Shown here: piece after piece, positions 1 to 4,564 of the stretch
How positions within the stretch are numbered: the stretch's first letter is position 1
Layout: every line of letters begins with the position of its first letter
Source: Patescibacteria group bacterium
Lineage (GTDB): Bacteria > Patescibacteriota > Microgenomatia > UBA8517
Direction: 5' to 3'
Assembly: GCA_018826545.1 (NCBI GenBank)
Contig: JAHKAL010000065.1
Span: forward strand, 1-5,626
DNA length: 5,626 nt
The notes under the pieces: generated by a model
Seen by the model: the letters and a program-made list of their open reading frames with translations, nothing else
Databases searched by the model: none
Told to the model about the DNA's origin: nothing
Position numbers and translations under genes: made by a program

Positions 1-17
1 CCTTCTCAAAATGAAGT

Positions 18-1208
18 TTAATTAACAAAAGTCAAAGCAACACCTTTTTTATCAGCTCTTCCTGTCCTTCCAATCCTATGGATATAAGCTTCATAAGATT
101 CGGGTAAATCATAATTAATAACATGACTTACATTTGGAATATCAAGTCCTCGGGATGCAACATCTGTTGCAACAAGTATTTGAACTTCGCTTCTTTTGAA
201 TTTTTCTAAAACTTTTCTTCTCTGACTTTGGTTTTTATTTCCATGAATTGCACCTGATTTAAAACCTCTCATAACTAATTCTTCTGAAAGCCTTTGAACG
301 CTATGTTTAGTACGTCCAAAAATAAGAACTTTTGAGAAATCCTCTTGGATAAGCAAATCATGAAGTGTATCAACTTTTTTATTCATATCATGGAAATTAA
401 CAACTTTTTGGGAAATGTTATCAATCGTATCTTTTATTTTAACAGACACGGTAACAGGGTTTCTAACAAAACTTTGTAAAATTTGTTTTACATCATTACT
501 AATAGTTGCAGAGAAAAAAAGTGATTGTCGGTTACTAGCTAAGAGTGAAACGATATATTTAATATCTTTAATAAACCCTATATCAACCATCCTATCAGCC
601 TCATCTAATACAACTGAGGAAAAGTTACTAAGATTAACAACTCTTGACCTTATAAGATCCTGAATTCTTCCGGGTGTTGCAATTATAAACTGTGGGTTTC
701 TGGATAACTCACGTATTTGTCTTTTTATATTTTCTCCACCAATACAAAGACATGAATAAACCCTAAGAGACTTTGAAAACATAAGAAATTCATTTTTAAT
801 TTGGGTTGCCAGTTCGCGTGTAGGTGTAAGAATTAATACTTTCTGATTACTGTCTTTTAAGACTTTATTAATTAAAGGTATGAGAAAAGCTGCAGTTTTA
901 CCTGTTCCGGTATTTGCGATTCCAACTAGATCCCTTCCTTCAAGAATCGGTTCAATTGCCTGGTCTTGAATAGGAGTGGGAATTTTATAACCTTTTTCAA
1001 ATATATTTCTTTTTAACTCTTCTGATATCTGAAAATCGGAAAATGAGTGAGATATTAAATACTCTTCTTGTTTTTCACTAATCTGAGGACTATTTATTAA
1101 ATCAATTGGATTAAACGACTTGATCCTTCTTGTTCCACGAAATGATCTTCCGTTATAACGGTTAAACTTCTGCCTCTTAAATGATTGTTTTCTAGATTGT
1201 CTGTACAT
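18..1208 (-). CDS. DEAD-box ATP-dependent RNA helicase with basic N-terminal extension
   Basis: Cytoplasmic ATP-dependent RNA helicase that remodels RNA duplexes or RNA-protein complexes. The 396-residue product shows every core motif in order: Q-motif Gln81 (PTPIQ), motif I AxTGxGKT at 98-105, Ia PTRELA at 129-134, GG at 157-158, Ib TPGR at 178-181, DEAD at 202-205, SAT at 233-235, motif IV around LIFGRT 295-300, motif V ATDVASRGLDI at 347-357 and motif VI HRIGRTGR at 377-384. Residues 1-30 are rich in Arg, Lys, Gln and Phe and probably form a disordered RNA-binding tail. The protein stops 12 residues after motif VI, so it has no C-terminal auxiliary domain such as those of DeaD or DbpA. The basic tail may do that job instead. 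The ATG at 1208 has no clear Shine-Dalgarno sequence; it was chosen because it opens the basic tail and the upstream sequence is non-coding. Family assignment is certain, but the specific role (ribosome assembly, RNA decay or cold adaptation) cannot be read from sequence. Confidence 0.96.
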   Translation of the reverse strand: MYRQSRKQSFKRQKFNRYNGRSFRGTRRIKSFNPIDLINSPQISEKQEEYLISHSFSDFQISEELKRNIFEKGYKIPTPIQDQAIEPILEGRDLVGIANTGTGKTAAFLIPLINKVLKDSNQKVLILTPTRELATQIKNEFLMFSKSLRVYSCLCIGGENIKRQIRELSRNPQFIIATPGRIQDLIRSRVVNLSNFSSVVLDEADRMVDIGFIKDIKYIVSLLASNRQSLFFSATISNDVKQILQSFVRNPVTVSVKIKDTIDNISQKVVNFHDMNKKVDTLHDLLIQEDFSKVLIFGRTKHSVQRLSEELVMRGFKSGAIHGNKNQSQRRKVLEKFKRSEVQILVATDVASRGLDIPNVSHVINYDLPESYEAYIHRIGRTGRADKKGVALTFVN

Positions 1209-1260
1209 GTTTTTTTAGTTTTACTTAAATTCAAAAAATAAAACTGCCTAAATAAGAAAA

Positions 1261-1288
1261 AATATAAAGTTAAGGAGAAAAGATACAA
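1261..1288 (-). promoter_or_regulatory. Weaker alternative promoter close to the helicase
   Basis: On the minus strand, TTGTAT (1283-1288) and TATATT (1261-1266) lie 16 bases apart. This would give a leader of about 45 bases for the helicase gene. AT-rich DNA makes such matches common, so this is a secondary candidate to the better one at 1387-1415. Confidence 0.25.
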
Positions 1289-1313
1289 AATAAACTAAAC
1301 TGAGGTATCTTTT
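1278..1313 (-). promoter_or_regulatory. Inverted repeat in helicase 5' leader
   Basis: A perfect 9-bp inverted repeat has arms AAAAGATAC (1278-1286) and GTATCTTTT (1305-1313) around an 18-base loop. It lies in the predicted leader of the helicase mRNA. It could form an RNA hairpin that affects translation or transcript stability. The stem is AT-rich and no T-run extends beyond it on either strand, so a terminator is less likely. Confidence 0.35.
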
Positions 1314-1322
1314 ATCTTATCA

Positions 1323-1340
1323 AAACTTAAAAATAAGTTT
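1323..1340 (-). promoter_or_regulatory. Second small hairpin in helicase leader
   Basis: A perfect 7-bp inverted repeat, AAACTTA (1323-1329) and TAAGTTT (1334-1340), flanks an AAAA loop on the plus strand. It sits inside the predicted helicase leader next to the 1278-1313 repeat. Short AT-only stems arise easily by chance in DNA of this composition. Confidence 0.2.
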
Positions 1341-1386
1341 AAATTTAAGCAGATTTATTCTTTGAAATCTCTAAAATACAAAGGTA

Positions 1387-1415
1387 ATTGTACCTTTAAG
1401 TATTTGATTAGTCAA
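1387..1415 (-). promoter_or_regulatory. Probable sigma70-type promoter for the helicase gene
   Basis: On the minus strand, TTGACT (1410-1415) and TACAAT (1387-1392) are separated by exactly 17 bases, and each differs from consensus at one position. The predicted start is near base 1380, which leaves a leader of about 170 bases before the helicase ATG at 1208. Two short perfect palindromes overlap the elements: ATTTGA/TCAAAT at 1402-1417 over the -35 box and AAAGGTA/TACCTTT at 1380-1397 over the -10 box. They could be operator sites. Confidence 0.55.
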
Positions 1416-1439
1416 ATGACTATGGGGTACGAACTTCTT

Positions 1440-1616
1440 TTAGGCAAGTGCTTTTGTTAAGGCTTCACGAATGTTTTTTCCGCCAATCCAACTGTTAAGA
1501 AAAACTACCGCATGTTTATTTTTATTTAAATCCCTAAGGTAATATTCATTAACATGACCACCTCTTTCGAGTAGTGTTTCAACCAATTTGTCAACTGAAG
1601 GATTTGTATTTATATG
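1440..1616 (-). pseudogene. Unrecognised coding-like stretch: gene remnant or 48-residue small protein
   Basis: An open frame of 58 codons runs from just after TAA-TGA stops to a TAA at 1440-1442. It reads like real protein: an amphipathic helix around LVETLLERGG, a hydrophobic strand around HAVVFLNSW, a glycine pair, and a closing helix IREALTKALA. No ATG or GTG occurs in frame. The only plausible start is TTG at 1586, which would give 48 residues and has no Shine-Dalgarno sequence. Upstream the frame is closed by tandem stops, which suits the 3' end of a decayed gene. The extended -10 box immediately upstream could instead mean that a short transcript is made here. I do not recognise the family. 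Confidence 0.35.
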
Positions 1617-1618
1617 TC

Positions 1619-1627
1619 ATTATAACA
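1619..1627 (-). promoter_or_regulatory. Extended -10 promoter element
   Basis: The minus strand reads TGTTATAAT, which is a perfect TATAAT (1619-1624) preceded by the TGn extension (1625-1627). Extended -10 promoters can work without a good -35 box, and none is seen here. Transcription would start near 1612 and run through the coding-like stretch 1440-1616, possibly on into the helicase. Confidence 0.4.
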
Positions 1628-1674
1628 CAGAAACATACCAAATAATGGATCAGAAATGGATACTATACTATTAT

Positions 1675-1740
1675 CTATTCTTCAACAGCTGTTTTTCCTT
1701 CCCCACCTGAAGAAATATCTGGAACCCATGTTTTAATTAC
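1675..1740 (-). pseudogene. Frameshifted C-terminal continuation of the exported Gly-rich protein
   Basis: Shifting one base at GGTGGTAATTAAAA lets reading pass the stop at 1733-1735 and continue for 21 more residues to TAG at 1675-1677. The extension contains KTWVPDISSGGEG and ends AVEE. This repeats the pattern of the preceding protein, where HVWAPGTGPGGES is followed by VVIE. Such agreement is unlikely by chance, so the gene probably once ended here (about 254 residues), or an indel or read error separates the two parts. A ribosomal +1 slip at AAT-TAA is possible but unsupported. Confidence 0.6.
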
Positions 1741-2440
1741 CACCTTCTACAACAGTTGTTTCACTACCACCCCCCGAACCTTCTCCGCTTTCCACTACTA
1801 CATTTTGAATATCAGCTCCACTAGTACCACCTGCGGAAGTTCCTGGTGCAAACTGCATAGTTCCACCTTCGATAACTACTCCTGATTCTCCCCCTGGGCC
1901 TGTACCGGGTGCCCACACATGTTCAACTTTTTGAAAAAATTCAGTTTGTCCTTCTGATCCGTTAACTTCAACAATTCTTTCTGCTACTTGATTTACAACC
2001 TGCTCCTGTACCTGAATAACTTGCTGTTTCACATCAACATCAATTTTTGTTTTTATTACCTCAATTGTTTTTTGTTGTTCTATAGTTCTTTCCGTAACTG
2101 CTCCCAAAACATCCCCATCATTAGTTTTCCCTAATAAGTTGTTTTGTTTTTCTTTTATTTGAAGATAGTTTTGCAATGAATTTTGTACTTTTTCATTATT
2201 TCCCTCTTCTGCATAACCTTGTGCCCTGACTAACCTTTTTTCAGCATGTTTTTCTAATACTTCTACTTTTTTCTCTATTCTGAAAGCAAAGAAATATTCA
2301 ATTCCTTCCTGTATTTTTACTACAATTGAATCCTCTGAAGTTAAAACATCCTGCAAATCAACTGCTTTTGAAGTTCTTGGAATAAAAAAACTAATAGAGA
2401 AGAAAAATAACACCATCAACAATAATCTTTTAAGATTCAT
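1733..2440 (-). CDS. Exported DUF5667-like protein with coiled-coil and Gly/Pro-rich repeat tail
   Basis: Probable secreted or surface protein of 235 residues with unknown function. Residues 1-26 form a signal peptide: NLKR, then the hydrophobic stretch LLLMVLFFFSISFFI, then cleavage after TSKA. Residues of about 35-100 (EGIEYFFAFRIEKKVEVLEKHAEKRL onward) are helical and resemble the DUF5667 segments I know from candidate-phyla bacteria. Residues of about 105-165 are Gln/Val-rich, with spacing that suits a coiled coil. The tail holds imperfect repeats of about 20-25 residues around [WF]xP-GTxxGGxSG-VxxE. There is no lipobox Cys or sortase motif. I chose ATG 2440 because it starts the signal peptide. 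A TTG at 2461 would add seven polar residues, and AAGAGG abuts the ATG too closely for a normal Shine-Dalgarno sequence. The last repeat is cut: it continues out of frame beyond the stop at 1733. Confidence 0.8.
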   Translation of the reverse strand: MNLKRLLLMVLFFFSISFFIPRTSKAVDLQDVLTSEDSIVVKIQEGIEYFFAFRIEKKVEVLEKHAEKRLVRAQGYAEEGNNEKVQNSLQNYLQIKEKQNNLLGKTNDGDVLGAVTERTIEQQKTIEVIKTKIDVDVKQQVIQVQEQVVNQVAERIVEVNGSEGQTEFFQKVEHVWAPGTGPGGESGVVIEGGTMQFAPGTSAGGTSGADIQNVVVESGEGSGGGSETTVVEGGN

Positions 2441-2481
2441 CCTCTTTTTATGATATATCAATAGCAGTTAACAACGCAAAT

Positions 2482-2511
2482 AAATTACATTAATAAATGG
2501 CAACATGTCAA
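2482..2511 (-). promoter_or_regulatory. Probable promoter of the exported-protein gene
   Basis: On the minus strand, a perfect TTGACA (2506-2511) and TAATTT (2482-2487) lie 18 bases apart. Predicted initiation near 2475 gives a leader of about 35 bases to the ATG at 2440. This separates the exported-protein gene from the GIY-YIG gene upstream, across a 113-base gap. Confidence 0.45.
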
Positions 2512-2553
2512 TTGAATGTCTTGTTTCGTCAAGAAGGTAAATTTTAAGTTTTT

Positions 2554-2811
2554 TCAGTACTCCAAACTTCCTGTAATAAGGGCTTCCTTCTTAGCTTTAG
2601 TCAATTTTTTAATCTGAATCTCTCTTTGGATGGCTTCTTTTCTAGATTTATATTTTTCAAAATAAACTAAATTGAAAAACGAAAAATAGCGAATATACTT
2701 TGCAGATTTACTAGATTTTTCTTTATGTTGCCTTAAACGTTTTTCTAAATTATTTGTTTGACCAGTATAAAGAGTATTAGAAGATGTTCGAAGAATATAA
2801 ACATAATACAT
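2554..2811 (-). CDS. Stand-alone GIY-YIG domain protein (UPF0213/YhbQ type)
   Basis: A small 85-residue protein made only of a GIY-YIG nuclease fold. Relatives are widespread in bacteria and some have weak DNA or RNA endonuclease activity, but the cellular role is generally unknown. The two-part signature is VYI (4-6) and YTG (15-17). It is followed by Arg25 in LEKRLRQH, the KYIRYF segment at 38-43, and the metal-binding Glu64 in AIQREIQIKKL, so the catalytic residues appear present. There is no added DNA-binding domain, which argues against a homing endonuclease or UvrC. Its ATG has no evident Shine-Dalgarno sequence. It lies 39 bases after the SET gene on the same strand with no terminator between, so the two are probably co-transcribed. 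Confidence 0.9.
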   Translation of the reverse strand: MYYVYILRTSSNTLYTGQTNNLEKRLRQHKEKSSKSAKYIRYFSFFNLVYFEKYKSRKEAIQREIQIKKLTKAKKEALITGSLEY

Positions 2812-2850
2812 AATAATTATTAGACTCTGATTTAATACTTCAACTAAACT

Positions 2851-3273
2851 TTATTTAACCTTTGATGGAAAATCCGCTTCAAACCATAAAGGACTCTTTT
2901 TAGGTTTCCCGCTGTTGTAATAATTAAATGTTATCTCATCATCTTTTTTGATATCACTTAAGGTAATAAAAGAAATTATCTTTTCTTTATGTTTTATCTT
3001 GAATTTAGCATTTGGTTTATATGAATGGTTATAAATTGATCCAAAACCCAAAACAATTGCTAATCGTTCCTTATTTTTTCCGAAGTAAAAAAAATAAGTA
3101 ACAAGAACACTTTCTCTTAAATTAGACCTATCATTTTTTGAAACTTCAATAATTGGGCATGTTTCAATAATTTTGTTTTTTTTAATATCATCCCTTGCAA
3201 AAACTCCTCGACCGGCATTGAAAATTTTTGATTTACTAATATAGACTTTGTCTGAAGTAAGAAGTTTTTTCAT
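2851..3273 (-). CDS. SET-domain protein-lysine N-methyltransferase
   Basis: Probable SAM-dependent lysine methyltransferase consisting of a single minimal SET domain (140 residues). Visible motifs are the N-terminal GRGVFA at 21-26 (SAM binding), NHSYKPNA at 82-89 (the NHSCxPN-type knot, with Tyr in place of Cys), and DEITFNY at 112-118 (the GEELTFDY-type motif with the active-site Tyr). There are no post-SET cysteines; the C-terminus KSPLWFEADF may cover the active site instead. The substrate in bacteria is unknown and may be a ribosomal or chromatin-like protein. Its ATG overlaps the stop of the small ORF upstream as TAATG and has no Shine-Dalgarno sequence of its own, which suits translational coupling. 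It is probably in one operon with bpsA and the GIY-YIG gene. Confidence 0.88.
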   Translation of the reverse strand: MKKLLTSDKVYISKSKIFNAGRGVFARDDIKKNKIIETCPIIEVSKNDRSNLRESVLVTYFFYFGKNKERLAIVLGFGSIYNHSYKPNAKFKIKHKEKIISFITLSDIKKDDEITFNYYNSGKPKKSPLWFEADFPSKVK

Positions 3274-3386
3274 TATGTGATCAAATCTTGTGCTATTTTT
3301 TCTATGAAATTTGATGACGCATCATTAAATTTAAATTTAATCAAGGCAATATAGTGATTAATTATTGGTATAGATTGGTCTGTCAT
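3273..3386 (-). CDS. Possible 37-residue small protein tiled between bpsA and SET
   Basis: An ATG at 3386, preceded by the purine-rich AAGGGAG with only three bases between them, opens a 37-codon frame. It overlaps the last 29 bases of bpsA in another frame and ends TAA at 3273-3275, sharing one base with the SET start (TAATG). The product begins MTDQSIPIINHYIALIKFKF and ends in an amphipathic helix, FIEKIAQDLIT. It has no signal peptide and no recognised domain. The arrangement could carry ribosomes from bpsA to SET, either as a real small protein or as a coupling leader. In such AT-rich DNA a chance open frame of this length is not rare (perhaps a few per cent), so this stays tentative. Confidence 0.4.
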   Translation of the reverse strand: MTDQSIPIINHYIALIKFKFNDASSNFIEKIAQDLIT

Positions 3387-4344
3387 AATCTCCCTTAATA
3401 ATGGGTTTTGTTTTTGGTGTAACCTCAGCAATAAACAGGCTACTGGAACTTCCTATGGACTCAGCACCTTGATATCTATTGAACTTATCAAATACCCATC
3501 TCATCATAAGACCTGAATTTATAAAAACCTCATAGATCGCTAAAAATCTTTCTTTTGCTCTATCACTATTGCCATAACACACATACACTCTTGCAGCCTT
3601 ATTGTCTCTATCTAATAATTCAATAGCTCGTGATACAAATAACCCCACTCCCTTGGAGGTATATGGAGGATCTATAAAAATAACATCGAATTTACCTATT
3701 AATTCTTTAGGGAGTTTTTGCCTTGCATCATATTTTAAAGTCCTAATTCCCAAACTATTATTTTCTGATATATTTCTAATATTTTCCAAAATCCGTTCAT
3801 CTATATCTACAACAAACACTTCTTTAGCCTCTCTAAGGTTTGCGCAAGCTATAGAGGTAAAGTCATCATCCCCTAAGAATAAAAGTCTTTTATCTTGTAT
3901 ATCTCCTAAAAAACTCAGTAAAGAAGCACGTCTTGCTGTTGTTTCAATGGTAGCTGTAAACTGATCGTACTTTCTTTCAGAGGGAGGTCTCTGATCTGTT
4001 AATCTTTCAAGTAACTCTATAGATCGTCTGTAATTTTTGTTTTCTAGAAAAGACCATAAAATCTCTTCTGATTTGTAACCTAATTTGAAAATAGATTGGA
4101 CCTCTTGAATGACAGTTAAATCAAGCTGAGTACTTTTCGAAGAAGGTTTTAAAAGAAAAGAAAAAAGTTCTTTTAATTGATTAAGTGCATTTTTAGAAAC
4201 ACCAATTCTTTGAACTAATTCGTTATTTTCCATAGGTTCACCTGTGTGTAGTTCAAATAAAAAATCTAATACCTTCTTAGTAGATATACCAGTTTCTCTT
4301 GATATTTGACTAATTCTCTTACGCATATTTTTATTATTAACCAT
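3358..4344 (-). CDS. bpsA: Branched-chain polyamine synthase (N4-bis(aminopropyl)spermidine synthase, BpsA)
   Basis: Cytoplasmic aminopropyltransferase family (DUF43) whose characterised members transfer aminopropyl groups from decarboxylated SAM to the secondary amine of spermidine, giving N4-branched polyamines. The 328-residue product has an N-terminal helical, winged-helix-like region (about 1-120), then YDQF and TIETTARRA at 126-140, the hallmark GDDDFTS at 158-164, VDIDERI at 179-185 (nucleotide-binding acidic loop) and DPPYTSKG at 225-232, which is the catalytic loop of the family. It ends near GDYDRPIYTNN, as relatives do. It lacks the typical linear spermidine synthase pattern. ATG 4344 has no Shine-Dalgarno sequence, and ATG 4326 (MRKRIS) is an equally possible start. 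It is probably the first gene of a unit running into SET and GIY-YIG, divergent from the Fic gene. No SAM decarboxylase or other polyamine gene is in the window, so the substrate supply is unseen. Confidence 0.88.
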   Translation of the reverse strand: MVNNKNMRKRISQISRETGISTKKVLDFLFELHTGEPMENNELVQRIGVSKNALNQLKELFSFLLKPSSKSTQLDLTVIQEVQSIFKLGYKSEEILWSFLENKNYRRSIELLERLTDQRPPSERKYDQFTATIETTARRASLLSFLGDIQDKRLLFLGDDDFTSIACANLREAKEVFVVDIDERILENIRNISENNSLGIRTLKYDARQKLPKELIGKFDVIFIDPPYTSKGVGLFVSRAIELLDRDNKAARVYVCYGNSDRAKERFLAIYEVFINSGLMMRWVFDKFNRYQGAESIGSSSSLFIAEVTPKTKPIIKGDYDRPIYTNN

Positions 4345-4551
4345 ATCGGTATTTTAACTCATTATCTAAAAATTCGGAAAAATGTATTTAAAAAGAAAAA
4401 AACATTTCAAAATACTACTTGTTAAAAAAGTTCAAAAATTGGCTGAAGTTTTAATAACCTAAATAATTGCCTTTTGACAATTCCTATCTGCAGCTTCATT
4501 CTCCAAAATATACTTGACTTTATTCGTATCATTTTGATACGATTATCACAT
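4345..4551. other. Divergent intergenic region between bpsA and the Fic gene
   Basis: This 207-base AT-rich region must hold promoters for both genes. The Fic side has a clear promoter and operator cluster (4514-4564). On the bpsA side I see only weak candidates, the best being TTGAAA then TACATT 18 bases later on the minus strand at about 4382-4411. No terminator or RNA gene is evident. Confidence 0.4.
4514..4543 (+). promoter_or_regulatory. Probable promoter of the wHTH-Fic gene
   Basis: TTGACT (4514-4519) and TACGAT (4538-4543) are 18 bases apart on the plus strand. Initiation about seven bases after the -10 box falls near 4550, almost at the ATG (4552), so the mRNA would be leaderless or nearly so. 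The -10 box lies within one TGATACGA copy and another copy lies in the spacer. Confidence 0.5.
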
Positions 4552-4564
4552 ATGATTGATACGA
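4524..4564 (+). promoter_or_regulatory. Three-copy operator (TGATACGA) at the Fic promoter and start codon
   Basis: TCGTATC (4524-4530) and GATACGA (4536-4542) form a perfect 7-bp inverted repeat with a 5-base spacer. The nine bases TTGATACGA occur at 4534-4542 and again at 4556-4564, exactly 22 bp apart, about two helical turns. The third copy is inside codons 2-5 of the Fic gene. The set covers the promoter spacer, the -10 box and the start codon, the layout expected for a repressor site. The likeliest binder is the encoded winged-helix protein itself (inference). Confidence 0.6.

Larger units (their letters stand above)
1209..1732. other. Long gap between the exported-protein gene and the helicase
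   Basis: This 524-base gap contains, in minus-strand order: the out-of-frame continuation of the exported protein's repeat (1675-1740), an extended -10 box (1619-1627), a coding-like stretch (1440-1616), a good sigma70-type promoter (1387-1415) and a leader with two inverted repeats (1278-1340). I see no tRNA cloverleaf, CRISPR-type repeat, insertion-sequence end or GC-rich terminator with a T-run. Confidence 0.5.

Noticed and set aside
415..663. Plus-strand open frame opposite the helicase
   Set aside because: It lies wholly within the helicase gene on the other strand, and the helicase motifs fix the real frame.
1097..1288. Minus-strand 63-codon frame overlapping the helicase start
   Set aside because: It overlaps the basic N-terminus of the helicase in another frame, with an AT-rich, low-complexity beginning that suits a chance ORF.
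1278..1313. Intrinsic terminator
   Set aside because: The stem is AT-rich with an 18-base loop and no T-run outside the stem on either strand; a leader hairpin fits better.
1731..1745. Programmed +1 ribosomal frameshift in the exported protein
   Set aside because: No slippery context like that of known +1 sites, Shine-Dalgarno-like stimulator or conserved structure is visible; an indel or read error is simpler.
2441..2461. TTG start seven codons upstream of the exported protein
   Set aside because: It adds polar residues before a complete signal peptide that begins at ATG 2440, and no ribosome site precedes it.
3273..3386. Small ORF as the N-terminus of SAM decarboxylase (SpeD), a logical BpsA partner
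   Set aside because: The HYIAL start is only vaguely like SpeD, and the ORF is too short and lacks the autocleavage Glu-Ser region and the remaining domain.
3602..3964. Plus-strand 120-codon open frame opposite bpsA
   Set aside because: It is antisense to the conserved BpsA core (GDDDFTS to DPPYT) and has no recognisable protein features.
4474..4551. TTG-started 26-residue N-terminal extension of the Fic protein
   Set aside because: It would be encoded by the promoter and operator region, has no Shine-Dalgarno sequence, and adds a hydrophobic stretch unlike the winged helix that starts at ATG 4552.
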